Positions 22,938 to 33,372 of a stretch of DNA of 64,000 nt are shown one piece after another. Position 1 is the first letter of the stretch, and every line of letters begins with the position of its first letter. Source of the DNA: Linanthus parryae. Lineage: Eukaryota > Streptophyta > Magnoliopsida > Ericales > Polemoniaceae. The position numbers and the translations under genes were made by a program. The notes under the pieces were generated by a model. It was not told the DNA's origin and ran no database searches. It saw only the letters and a program-made list of their open reading frames with translations. The DNA is taken from positions 46,957,321-47,021,320 of the forward strand of contig JALGPY010000002.1 of NCBI GenBank assembly GCA_023055425.1, in the 5' to 3' direction.

Positions 22938-25900
22938 TTGTTAAATATAGTTAAATTGTTCAAAAATACTAAATTGCATATTTCTCGTTTTGTAGAATTC
23001 CAAATGGCAAACAACAACGCATCAAGTTCATCCCTACGATCTGTCCTTGAGAAGGATAAATTGTCTGGAACAAATTTCCTTGACTGGTACAGAAACTTGA
23101 GGATTGTCCTCAAGCAAGAAAAGAAGCTATACGTCTTGGACACTCCAATTCCAGACCCACCACAAGATGAGTCTCTACTAGCGGCAGTAAGGGCACGTCA
23201 GAAACATGTTGATGATTCTAATGACGTGACTTGCCTCATGCTTTGTACCATGACTAGTGAGCTTCAGAAGCAACACGAGAACATGGAAGCCTATGATATG
23301 ATCATACACTTGAAACAATTGTTTCAGGAACAGGCAAGGCATGAGCGCTATGAGATGTCTAAAGCATTGTTCAAAAGTAGTCTTGCAGAGGGGAATCCAG
23401 TAGGCCCTCATGTACTCCGAATGATCGGGTACATAGAGAACCTTGAGAGACTGGGGTTCCCACTCGGCCAGGACTTAGCGACTGATCTCGTCTTGCAATC
23501 GTTGCCTGACAGTTATAATCAGTTCATTATGAACTATAATATGAACGAGATCAACAAGTCTTTGCCAGACTTATTGAACATGCTAAAGACAGCTGAGCAA
23601 AGCATCAATAAAGGCAAGGGCAAGGCCATAATGATGGTACACAAGAAGAAGGGCAAGTCAGTTGCATCTACTTCAAAAGGAAAACGCAAGAAAGTTGCGA
23701 AATCCAAGGAAGCCCTAAAGCCTAGTGGAGGCGTGGCTAAAGGTGAGTGTCACTACTGCAGCCAGCCGGGTCACTGGAGGAGGAATTGCCCTAAATATCT
23801 GGAGGATAAGAAGCTTGGAATAGTGATTCCACCACCACCAGGTATTTATGTTATAGACGTTAATCTTTCTATTTCATCATCCTGGGTATTGGATACCGGA
23901 TGTGGTTCTCACATTTGTCGTAATGTGCAGGATTTGAAAAGAAGTAGAAGATTGCGAAAAGGGGAGATAGACTTGCGCGTCGGGAATGGAGCAAAGGTTG
24001 CTGCATTAGCTGTAGGCGTTTATGAGCTATCTTTGCCTTCTGGACTTATTTTAGAATTAGACAATTGCTTTTATGTGCCTGCTATGAGCAGAAACATTAT
24101 TTCCGTTTCTTGTTTAGACGAGAAAGGTTTTTCTATTTCAATAAAGGACAAGTGTTGCTCCATTTATTTTGATAGTATGCACTATTGTAGTGCGCATTTG
24201 TCTAATGGATTGTATATCCTTGATCTAAATAATCCAATCTATAACATAAATACTAAAAGGATTAAAACTAATGATTTAAATCCTACATATCTATGGCACT
24301 GTCGTTTAGGCCATATAAATGAGAAACGCATATCTAGACTCCATAAGGATGGACTTCTAGACTCATTTGATTTGGAATCATATGAGACATGTGAATCTTG
24401 TTTATTAGGAAAAATGACAAAGTCCCCTTTCAATAAGAAAGGCGAGCGGACTAGTGAGTTATTGGCACTCATACATACTGATGTATGCGGACCATTCCCC
24501 ACGCCTGCCAGAGGTGGTTATACCTACTTCATCACATTTACTGATGATTTCAGTAGATATGGATTTTTATACCTTATGAAGGCCAAATCCGAATCCTTTG
24601 AATTGTTCAAAGAATTCAAGAGTGAAGTAGAGAAGCAACTTGGCAAAAGTATTAAAGCTCTACGATCGGATCGTGGAGGAGAATACTTAAGCCAAGAGTT
24701 TGATGAGTATCTTAGAGAGTGTGGGATAGTATCCCAGCTCACTCCACCCGGAACACCACAATGGAATGGTGTATCTGAAAGGAGAAATCGCACTCTATTA
24801 GATATGGTGCGATCTATGATGTCTCAAACAGATCTTCCAATATCCTTTTGGGGACATGCTCTAATGACGGCAGCTTTTACCATTAACCGTGTTCCATCCA
24901 AATCAGTCATGAAGATGCCATATGAGATATGGACTGGGAGGCGTCCCATAGTGTCGTTTATGAAGATTTGGGGCTGCGACGTTTATGTAAAGCGTTTACA
25001 AACAGACAAGCTCGGGCCTAAAGCGGATAAGTGTAAGTTTGTGGGATATCCTAAGGAAACTAAAGGATATTACTTCTATAACCCTACCGAAAACAAAGTG
25101 TTTGTTGCTCGGACCGGCGTGTTTCTAGAAAGAGAACTAGTCTCTAAAGAAGCAAGTGGGAGGGTTGTAGAACTTGAAGAAATTCATGAACCACAAACCA
25201 CTGAACCGATAATGGAACATGAACAGGAACCACAAGAAGTTGTGGAAGAACCTGTTCAAGTAACACAGGAACTCCGTAGATCAGGAAGAGTACGTCATGA
25301 GCCAGAGAGGTATGGACTTCTCGTGACTGAGTCCGATGACGTACCACTCATGGATGATGAGCCTGCAAACTATGGAGAAGCCATGAGTGGCCCAGACTCT
25401 AAGAAGTGGCTAGAAGCCATGAGATCCGAAATGGATTCCATGTACACCAACAAAGTATGGACTTTGGTGGAACCACCCGAAGGGGCTCGACCCATAGGGT
25501 GCAAGTGGGTCTTCAAGAAGAAGACCGACATGGATGGCAAAGTAGTTGCCTATAAGGGCCGATTGGTGGCCAAAGGTTATAGACAGATTCATGGTATTGA
25601 CTATGATGAGACCTTTTCACCAGTCGCCATGACTAAATCCATTCGAATCTTACTTGCTATTGCAGCATACTACGACTATAAGATTTGGCAAATGGATGTC
25701 AAAACAGCGTTCCTTTATGGGAACCTCCTTGAGGATGTGTACATGACACAACCAGAGGGTTTTGAGGATCCAGAGAATGCCAATAAAGTCTGTAAGCTGC
25801 AAAGGTCCATTTATGGATTAAAGCAAGCTTCTAGGAGCTGGAATCGACGTTTTGATGACGCGGTCAAAGAGTTTGGCTTCATCAAGAACGAAGATGAGCC

Positions 25901-26939
25901 TTGTGTTTACAAGAAGGTTAGTGGGAGCTCTATAGTATTTCTGGTCTTGTATGTGGATGACATACTAATCATTGGCAATGATGTTCCTACTCTGCAATCT
26001 GTTAAAGATTGGCTAGGAAAGTGCTTTGCGATGAAAGACTTAGGAGATGCAGCCTATATACTTGGTATAAAGATCTATAGAGATAGATCTAAAAGGTTGC
26101 TTGGCCTAAGTCAGAGTACATATATTGACAAGGTGTTGAAGAGGTTCAACATGCAAGATTCCAAGAAGGGATTCTTGCCCATGTCACATGGAGTCACTCT
26201 TTCCAAGAATGACTGTCCCTCCAACGAGATGGAAAAGGACCGCATGAGCAGGATACCCTATGCTTCGGCCATAGGATCCATCATGTACGCCATGCTATGT
26301 ACTAGACCAGACGTATCATACGCGTTGAGTATGGTGAGCAGATACCAGTCCAATCCGGGTGAGAGTCACTGGATTGCTGTCAAGAACATCCTAAAGTACT
26401 TAAGAAGAACTAAGGATGTATTCTTGATATTTGGAGGAATGGAAGAGCTGAGTGTAAAGGGTTACACTGACGCAAGCTTCCAAACCGACAAGGATGATTA
26501 CAGATCGCAGTCTGGATACGTGTTTTGCCTGAATGGAGGAGCTGTGAGCTGGAAGAATTCCAAGCAAGGCACAGTTGCTGATTCTACAACAGAAGCTGAG
26601 TACATTGCTGCTGCGGAAGCGGCGAAAGAGGCAGTATGGATAAAGAAGTTTATCGCTGAGCTCGGTGTGGTCCCTAGCATAGTGGATCCCATAGAGTTGT
26701 ACTGTGACAACTCTGGGGCAATCGCACAGGCGAAGGAACCAAGATCGCACCAAAAGTCAAAGCATGTACTTAGGAGATTCCATCTTATTCGTGATATGAT
26801 CGATCGAGGAGATGTGAAGATATGCAAGATTCCGACAGATGACAACGTGTCAGATCCGCTTACGAAACCTCTTGCGCAGCGAAAGCATGAAGGGCACGCC
26901 AGATCTAGAGGCATACGAGATGCGCCAGATTGGCTCTAG
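22938..26939 (+). CDS. Copia gag-pol polyprotein
   Basis: A 1333-codon open frame; the more plausible start is the in-frame ATG at 23004 (MANNNASS), which begins the conserved Gag. Order along the protein: Gag, CCHC zinc knuckle CHYCSQPGHWRRNC (from residue 271), aspartic protease LDTGCGSH (near 319), GAG-pre-integrase block YLWHCRLGHINEKR, integrase core starting HTDVCGPF (near 513), reverse transcriptase with MDVKTAFLYGN and the catalytic LYVDD box (near 1004), and RNase H from GYTDASF (near 1176) through DSTTEAEYIA to SDPLTKPL. It copies and integrates the element's RNA. No stop or frameshift interrupts it, so the copy may be competent. In the genome it is a mobile element gene, not a host gene. 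Confidence 0.95.
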   Translation: MLNIVKLFKNTKLHISRFVEFQMANNNASSSSLRSVLEKDKLSGTNFLDWYRNLRIVLKQEKKLYVLDTPIPDPPQDESLLAAVRARQKHVDDSNDVTCLMLCTMTSELQKQHENMEAYDMIIHLKQLFQEQARHERYEMSKALFKSSLAEGNPVGPHVLRMIGYIENLERLGFPLGQDLATDLVLQSLPDSYNQFIMNYNMNEINKSLPDLLNMLKTAEQSINKGKGKAIMMVHKKKGKSVASTSKGKRKKVAKSKEALKPSGGVAKGECHYCSQPGHWRRNCPKYLEDKKLGIVIPPPPGIYVIDVNLSISSSWVLDTGCGSHICRNVQDLKRSRRLRKGEIDLRVGNGAKVAALAVGVYELSLPSGLILELDNCFYVPAMSRNIISVSCLDEKGFSISIKDKCCSIYFDSMHYCSAHLSNGLYILDLNNPIYNINTKRIKTNDLNPTYLWHCRLGHINEKRISRLHKDGLLDSFDLESYETCESCLLGKMTKSPFNKKGERTSELLALIHTDVCGPFPTPARGGYTYFITFTDDFSRYGFLYLMKAKSESFELFKEFKSEVEKQLGKSIKALRSDRGGEYLSQEFDEYLRECGIVSQLTPPGTPQWNGVSERRNRTLLDMVRSMMSQTDLPISFWGHALMTAAFTINRVPSKSVMKMPYEIWTGRRPIVSFMKIWGCDVYVKRLQTDKLGPKADKCKFVGYPKETKGYYFYNPTENKVFVARTGVFLERELVSKEASGRVVELEEIHEPQTTEPIMEHEQEPQEVVEEPVQVTQELRRSGRVRHEPERYGLLVTESDDVPLMDDEPANYGEAMSGPDSKKWLEAMRSEMDSMYTNKVWTLVEPPEGARPIGCKWVFKKKTDMDGKVVAYKGRLVAKGYRQIHGIDYDETFSPVAMTKSIRILLAIAAYYDYKIWQMDVKTAFLYGNLLEDVYMTQPEGFEDPENANKVCKLQRSIYGLKQASRSWNRRFDDAVKEFGFIKNEDEPCVYKKVSGSSIVFLVLYVDDILIIGNDVPTLQSVKDWLGKCFAMKDLGDAAYILGIKIYRDRSKRLLGLSQSTYIDKVLKRFNMQDSKKGFLPMSHGVTLSKNDCPSNEMEKDRMSRIPYASAIGSIMYAMLCTRPDVSYALSMVSRYQSNPGESHWIAVKNILKYLRRTKDVFLIFGGMEELSVKGYTDASFQTDKDDYRSQSGYVFCLNGGAVSWKNSKQGTVADSTTEAEYIAAAEAAKEAVWIKKFIAELGVVPSIVDPIELYCDNSGAIAQAKEPRSHQKSKHVLRRFHLIRDMIDRGDVKICKIPTDDNVSDPLTKPLAQRKHEGHARSRGIRDAPDWL

Positions 26940-26953
26940 TGCAAGTGGGAGAC

Positions 26954-28390
26954 TGTTGGAATAGATGCCCTAGAGGCAATCGTAGATTTAGTATGAACAA
27001 TGTTTTGGCTAGAATATTCATTTATTATTTATGGCGATATTTAATATAATGAAGTCCTTAGATAAATTGTGTTATTTATCTTAAATATCCCTAGTCCATT
27101 ATATTGATTAATAGGACAATCAAATATAGACTAGTATGTGGGTAGATTGATATGGAGATATCAAGTCTAACACATGGGTATGCATTAGGAGTAATGGCAT
27201 ACTGGATTGACCCACGACGAAAAGGATACATTAGATTATGTGAAGTCACAATCGCTTTTCGTAGTGCTAATATTATTGCAATCCTTAGACTTGAAGTCAC
27301 TAGATACTCTAGTTGTGAAATATTGCGCTTTGATGTTATCAAACGTTACACCGTAACTGGGTAATCATAAAGGTGGCTATCGGGCGTGATAGGAAGCAAG
27401 CTTAGAGATCGTAGTGATGTAGATAGGATTTGTCCCTCCCACATAATGGGGGTAAATATCCACGGCCACTCGAGGGATGAGGCTTATTGAATGTCTGGCC
27501 AGACTCAGATAAATTAATATAGAGATATCAAAGTTATCTGCAAGCATAAGCATATTCCCAGGATCGAGGAACTATGGATTGGATATACGAGTGTGACTAT
27601 TTATGTCTCGTGTCCAATCCGGATATGGAGACAAAGGGATAATGCAATATGACATATTGGGCACAAAGGTTTGTCGGGATCACTGACTATTTCTATTGGT
27701 TGGGTTGCATGGATGTGTTGCTAGACACCGCTCCATGTTAGTAATAGTTACTACCAACTGTATAGAAACCTATGGGGTCACACGTCAAATAGAGTAGAGC
27801 TAGATTTGGGATTAATTAATATGGATTAATTAATAGAAGGATCATTGTGCAACACCTTGCAAACTTAGTAGGACTAATTTGCAAGGAAGGGAATAGTTCT
27901 AGTCCTACTAGAACAAGAAAACTCTTTTATGGAAACGACAAGGAGTTGTTGGAGTATATAAAGGAGGCTCTAGCTTCCTTCCCACTACATGAGTTATTAG
28001 TCATAACACACAAAGAGTGGGAGAGAGCAAAAGAGAGAGCAAGACAAGGTGCTAGGGCCGAAACCCTAGCCACCCGTCCGCCCCCTACCCGACGGCAAGG
28101 AGAGGGCCGCCCCCTCCCTTGTGCCTTGGTGGTTTGTTGCTTTGATCTTCATTCCTCTTCCTCCAAGGTTCAAGCTAGCACTTGTTTGAAGGAAGAATCT
28201 AGATCTCACCTCTAGACGTGGATCAACCGTAGAGACGAGGACATCATTCTTCGTGTGATCTCACAAATCAAAAGGTACACATCTTCTATGTCCTTAATCA
28301 TGTTATGATGTCTCTTCCTGTGATCCTTGGTGGGCTTTGAGTAGGATTAATTTTGTTATTCCGCTGCGTTACCTACATCAAAACCCAACA
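26954..28390 (+). repeat. 3' LTR of the young copia element
   Basis: Aligned base by base with the 5' LTR at an offset of 6993; one substitution seen. Ends CCCAACA followed by the target duplication GCTAT and resumption of the LINE. Confidence 0.95.
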
Positions 28391-28395
28391 GCTAT

Positions 28396-29308
28396 TTGGG
28401 AGAAGTTGTGGAAATCCAAAGCTCAACCCAAAATTAAACACTTCTTCTGGAAGTGCTTGAATGGTTCTCTCCCCACTAAAACTGCTTTAAAATGGAGAGG
28501 AGTCCAGATTGATGATATCTGTCACTTATGTGGGGAGGCTAGTGAAACTGAGCTTCATCTTTTAAAAGAATGCAGAGAAGTCTCTCTAATTTGGAAATCC
28601 TCTCCTTTGAGACTTTGTGCCATTTCTGCAAATGCTTCACACTGTTTGGATTGGTGGAGTTTGATGGTGGATTTAGCAGATAACTCCCCTGACAGGGACT
28701 GGTTCTTGGTGCTGTTTTTGAACATATGCTGGTGGATCTGGAGATCAAGAAATGACTGGGTGTTTAATAAGATAAAATGGTCTCCAATTCAAATCAGCTC
28801 AAGAGCTTTATCTAGTGCACAAGAATATTTTTTGAGCAATTCAGAACTGAAAATGAAGAATGGATCTTCTTCAGATGTCATCTCATTCCCCCCAAAGTTG
28901 TCAGCTGAGTTTAATATCTTCACGGATGCTGCAGTGGATATGAATCATAGAAGAGGTGGTATAGCTGCAATTTGTTTATCCCCAGATGGTGTCTGCATTG
29001 ACAGTTTTAGCCAGTGCATCAATGAGGTCTGTGTTGCTGCAACCTTGGAAGCTTGGGCTATAAGAAATGCCCTTCTTTGGAGCAAGAGTAAAGGATGGAG
29101 TAACATCAATATATTTTCTGACTGTGAAGGGGTGATCAAGCAGTTGAACTCTTTGTCCTCTTCTTTACATCATTCAACAGCTGCTATTATTGAGGATTGT
29201 TCCATGTTGAAGAGGAATTTTCTTTCTTGTAATTTCTTTTACATTTCTAGAGTTTTTAACTCCTTGGCTCATAATTTGGCCAAGGGTTCTGTTAGGCTTT
29301 CTTACTAG
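28396..29308 (+). pseudogene. LINE ORF2, zinc-binding and RNase H-like part
   Basis: Continuation of the LINE frame after the copia element. Removing the element and one GCTAT duplication places this segment in frame with the upstream part. It holds the CX2C...HX4C zinc-binding block and a plant-type RNase H-like domain, and ends at TAG 29306-29308, about 50 nt before the poly(A). Confidence 0.85.
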
Positions 29309-29375
29309 CCTACTTGTACCTTCTTTCGTTTTAATGAATGAGCTTCAGTTTTCTGGCAAAAAAAAAAAAAAAAAA

Positions 29376-29755
29376 TAGTCCACTCCTGAATATTTGGCGT
29401 ACCAAACACAGATTTAACAAATTATCCTAACCAAGAATAGAATATCAATCAAATAACAAAATAAATGTTTATACACCCACTTGAATTGTTATTTTAATTA
29501 AAGTTGTATCGTTACTGTTTTGAGAAGGCCTATGATCAATTTTAGCCTTGGAATCAAAGTCATTCCCATCATTGGTAGTGAATGGTGGGGTTTGCGACTA
29601 AAAGGCTTTAAAGCCACACTTCAAATAGTAATACAATCCTCAAATAGGGCAAGCAAACATTATAAATATGAAGGTTCTCATTAAAAAAAAAAGGAAAATC
29701 GAAACAGATATCCCACAATAAAAATCCCAATTATCAAAAGTTCACCATGCTCATT
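29376..29755 (+). repeat. Right copy of the long LINE-flanking repeat
   Basis: Follows the LINE poly(A) directly and matches 17014-17403 except for about four substitutions and a shorter A run. After 29755 the sequences diverge (TGTGG here, GCGTTG at the LINE start). Confidence 0.9.
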
Positions 29756-29765
29756 TGTGGTGTTA

Positions 29766-29960
29766 CCACTTTGATTTTTCTATTTATTTCTATTTCATTT
29801 TTTTGACTTGTATTTGAGTCATTTTGACCGAGTAATTTGAATCGCAAAATGATGCGATTTTTTGATAATTTTTCACCGTGCTGTAGAGTAATTTTTACTC
29901 AACAATACCATAAAAAATTACAAACAAAAAAATCATTATTTTGCTATCCAAATTATCGGG
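29766..29960. mobile_element. Stowaway-like MITE, truncated copy 2
   Basis: Starts after a TA (29764-29765) with CCACTTTG and carries the family arm words TTTGACTTG, GAGTCATTTTGACCGAG and the inner palindrome, but the right arm stops near 29960 (ATTATCGGGTT). It is a decayed relative of the copies at 30612 and 62939. Confidence 0.55.
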
Positions 29961-30611
29961 TTTATTTATTGAAATTTAAATTTCTCAAAAATGAATTTTG
30001 AGTATTCTAAAAACAGTTGAATTTTGAGTGACATCATAAACCATAATGGTGTCTCTCCTCCTCCCCTTTAACCTGTACTGGACTGTTTCTTTGGGTCAAG
30101 AAAAGATGATGGGTCATTTTCTGGGGAGGGAGGACCACAGGAGAGCAAAATAAGTGAGGGCATTTTGGATGATATGATTATGATGGGTCCTATGGTTTCA
30201 TTTCGGGAAAATTAATATATGACCCCCTCCTTCGTCCTTGCATGCTTTTTCATGTTCCAGGCTTTTCCAGGCTCTTTCCTAGTAGTACTTGTACTGGTAA
30301 ATTTCAATTTTCTCTCATCTTCTTCGTCATGTACCGTACCACCAGTTACTAAGTTTTTGATCACCATTCACCAGTATTACTAGGGCTGCTACTTTACATA
30401 TCGCTGACATCTATATAACAAATCAGCTTGAGGAATAGTGTATCCTAAAAATGTACAAATACAACCAAACAAAAGTCACGTCTTCCAAACAAGAAGTTCA
30501 GTAAAAAAATACGCCTCCTTTTTGTTATCCCTGAAACATAAAGGGGGATAGGTTATCTCCTTGGTATGTCTCTGCGGGTCCCACTCAAAACTTTTGGGCC
30601 TGATCCTCATA

Positions 30612-30866
30612 CCACTCCGTCCCACCTCTAATGCACCATTTGACTTTTTCACTCGTAACTGAGTCACTTTGACCCGATGATTTGGATAGCAAAATTTTGT
30701 AATTTTTAGATAATTTTTCCGTAGTGTTGTAGAATAGCTCTTATTCTACAAGAACATAAAAAAATTATCTAAAAATTGTATTATTTTGCGATCCAAATCA
30801 CCGGGTCAAAATGACCCAGTTACGGGTGAAAAAGTCAAATGGTGCATTACAGGTGGGACGGAGTGG
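30612..30866. mobile_element. Stowaway-like palindromic MITE, copy 3
   Basis: 255 bp bounded by TA dinucleotides (30610-30611, 30867-30868). Termini CCACTCCGTCCCACCT and AGGTGGGACGGAGTGG are perfect inverted repeats of each other, and most of the element can fold back on itself. The terminal CTCCGTCCCA resembles the Stowaway consensus. Confidence 0.88.
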
Positions 30867-30868
30867 TA

Positions 30869-33343
30869 TTGACGGAGGAGAGGTGAGCACTGCAGCAGGT
30901 CAGAGATAGACGGGATGTTTCATCAGAGAGCTTCACGACGGTTCGATTGAGAAGCTTCACAAGTCGCTTCAGAGGCTTCACAGTTTTGAAATTCAAATCA
31001 CCCCGCTCTTTCCTCCGCACATCACCTCCCTCACGTTCTCTCACTCTCTCTTTAACCGGCCTTGGGTAGAAGGGATGACCTACTAGGTAAGTTCTTCTCC
31101 TGTTATTTTTAATGACGCATTCTTCTACTTCATCTCTTGCAGTTTCTAGGGTTCACAAGGAGATGAGGACGGTATGGATCTATTCGTCCCTTCTCTTTCT
31201 ATGTAGATCTAATCAGGGTTTTCATTTTTGCCCAGAGGTTTCGGCACAACTTTGAATGTGGCAAAAGGGATATATGAATTGCTAATACCCATTAATATGT
31301 GTGTTTTCAGAATAAAATCTAGCAAACTTTTGGGTTGATATCTTCTTTAGTTTTTTGTCTATCTTTGGATTACAGATGGGGCAATGAATGAACATGGACT
31401 GTTGGGCTATAGCACATGTACTCTGGTTCATAGGTGTAGGTATGTATTACATGGATTAATTTTGTCAAAATGTTAGAAAGACCGAAATACATCTGAGATG
31501 TTATCAAGACTGATTCTCTGATACATCTTTGTTTAAAGCTCTCTGTCCCTTCATCATGGTTTAACAACTGACCCTTAAATGTCATATATTATCAGGTTGC
31601 AAGAATACTGGATCATTGATAGTAGTATTTTTTTATTTTTTTTTATTTTTGAGAAGCTTTCTGGAACCATTGATTTGAACTTATTTGAATATTTGTTTCC
31701 TCTTAGGCAATGGCTATCAAACTGAGGTATATGAGTGAGTTATAGTAACCATTTGAGAACCAATTTCACGGTAAAACAAACTTTCCACTAAATCTGATTT
31801 GTATTCAGTTTTGCTTTGTGTCCTTGCAATTACACCGTATTTGCAAACACATATTTGATTTATCTTCTGTGTTTTCTTACTAATAAGCTTTCTTCTCTTT
31901 ATCCCGTACATCTCCTATGTCCTGATTACCAGGAATGTACTCCTCCAATGTAACTAAAGTACAATCACAGTAGATGTTCCTCGAACTTTTGACACACTAT
32001 GAGGATAAAAGATGTTTGGAGTTTGGACAACTGGCTTTTGGTTTGAATTATATAATCCAGATCTTTGATAGATTTTACAAATGATCCAAAACACTGTACA
32101 TGCATTTCTTGGTTCGAAACAAAAATCAAGTACCTAAACACATAAAGCATGAGTCTTACAAATGATTTAGGTATAACAAGTCAGGCTGGTTAATAGATCA
32201 TTTCATAGATTTTTTTTTGTTCAAGCGTAGAGTTATGCAATGCCTATTTCTCTTTCTTGCTTTATTATGAAACTTAGCGCTGTTTACAATCTTAGGTAAA
32301 TTCTTTTGTCCAAGCTTTTCATATACACTCAAGACAATCGGCATAGCTACTTCAACAGGTAAATCCTGTTATGTGTGGGATCTTATATGTACTTAACTTA
32401 TTATGGAACTTAATGAATTATACGTGCTACATATTTCGTTTATATAGGCGAATTATTAAAAAAGTCGTGCACTATTTCTCGGCAATTATAATATCTGAAA
32501 GCAAGTACTAAGAACGGGCGGTTGAAGGAATTTTAAACATTCATAAAATTGTAAATGTGTCACGTGTGTCACCATATTACCGTCTCCACGGGCATTGAAC
32601 ATGTTTTCCTTGGGCACGGTTCACTCAATAGGTTACTGGTGGCGCGTTGAAGCTCATGGCCTCATGGAATATCAATAATGCCCAAATATGCCAAATATCT
32701 TCACTGTTCCTATCCCGTGTACCTCAAGCTCAACACTAATTGCATTATGATGGATTACAGTTTCACTTCTATGAACTAGGGAAACAAATACACTAATTTG
32801 TTTTGTTCACACACGCTACACTGTTGTCTTTTCGCGAGGCATTTGGAGTGGATTCGGAGTAATGGAGCTCTAGGAGGCATTTGGAGTAGATTTTCAAGAG
32901 GTTTGAATATACCTGATTAGTCTTTTATCGATTTAGTGAGCTAGACTTTGGACAATTTCATGTAATGCGTCTAAATTGAAAGCTGTACTATGATAACACT
33001 ACATAATTGTCATTGTTTAATGTTATATTTTTCTATTGATGTACATTTTATTAGTATCAACTATCAAAGGTTTCTTAGGTACAGAAGGTCTTGGGCCTAT
33101 CCTCTAATTTGACATGTTTGTTGTACATGCATAGACTAGCAGAAACAATATTATGTGTATCCCGTGCGATGTACTCGGTATTTGACATTAAAAAATATAT
33201 ACATTACCTGTGTTTGAGGGTTTTGTTGCTTTTGTATTTCTCTCTAGCACTATCATGCTCAACCACAATTTTGATATATATTACGCGTATTATGTGATAA
33301 CTCTCCACATTGATGTCGAATTGTAGCCCCTCCTCAGATGGTA
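30869..33343. other. Intergenic DNA without a supported gene
   Basis: No long frame or recognisable domain. Around 30950-31090 there is a CT-rich stretch followed by a donor-like AGGTAAGT (31084-31091), which could be an untranslated first exon of an unseen gene, but no downstream coding exon is recognisable. A segment near 32610-32660 (GGGCACGGTTCACTC) resembles the Helitron end at 33344-33372. Confidence 0.4.
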
Positions 33344-33372
33344 GTGCCCTGAGGGCACGGGTCATTCACTAG
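33344..33372 (+). mobile_element. Helitron 3' terminus
   Basis: A GTGCCCT-G-AGGGCAC hairpin (33344-33358) lies 10 nt before CTAG (33369-33372), which is followed by T. This is the Helitron 3' signature (short hairpin, then CTRR, insertion before T). The matching 5' TC end was not located. Confidence 0.6.

Larger units (their letters stand above)
19961..28390 (+). mobile_element. Young, apparently complete Ty1/copia retrotransposon
   Basis: An 8430-bp element with 1437-bp LTRs (19961-21397, 26954-28390) beginning TGTTGGAATAGATG and ending CCCAACA. A GCTAT duplication flanks it (19956-19960, 28391-28395). The primer binding site TGGTATCAGAGC (21399-21410) matches initiator Met-tRNA, and a polypurine tract GCAAGTGGGAGAC precedes the 3' LTR. 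Comparing the LTRs by eye I find one difference (C21007 versus G28000), implying recent insertion. The single gag-pol frame is open. By LTR length and protein style it may belong to the Tork/Angela group, but this is not established. Confidence 0.96.
17404..29375 (+). mobile_element. 5'-truncated L1-type LINE split by a copia element
   Basis: The LINE occupies 17404-19960 and 28396-29375; the copia element and its 5-bp duplication lie between. It starts inside the endonuclease end of ORF2 (RLDRCVASSEWLHSW, then GSDHS). Next come reverse-transcriptase blocks (DMLKAFDRVNWNYL, GLRQGDPLSPLLFV, HLLFADNSILF), then across the insertion the zinc-binding segment (KHFFWKCLNGSLPTK, CHLCGEASETELHLLKEC) and an RNase H-like domain (FNIFTDAAVDMN..., FSDCEGVIKQL). 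It ends with 18 A residues (29358-29375). The frame is open on both sides of the insertion. The usual catalytic FADD is FADN (AAC at 18894-18896), which should abolish polymerase activity. Confidence 0.93.

Noticed and set aside
30950..31170. Untranslated first exon of a host gene
   Set aside because: CT-rich leader-like sequence and a donor-like AGGTAAGT are suggestive, but no coding exon follows in the next kilobases, so a gene cannot be supported.
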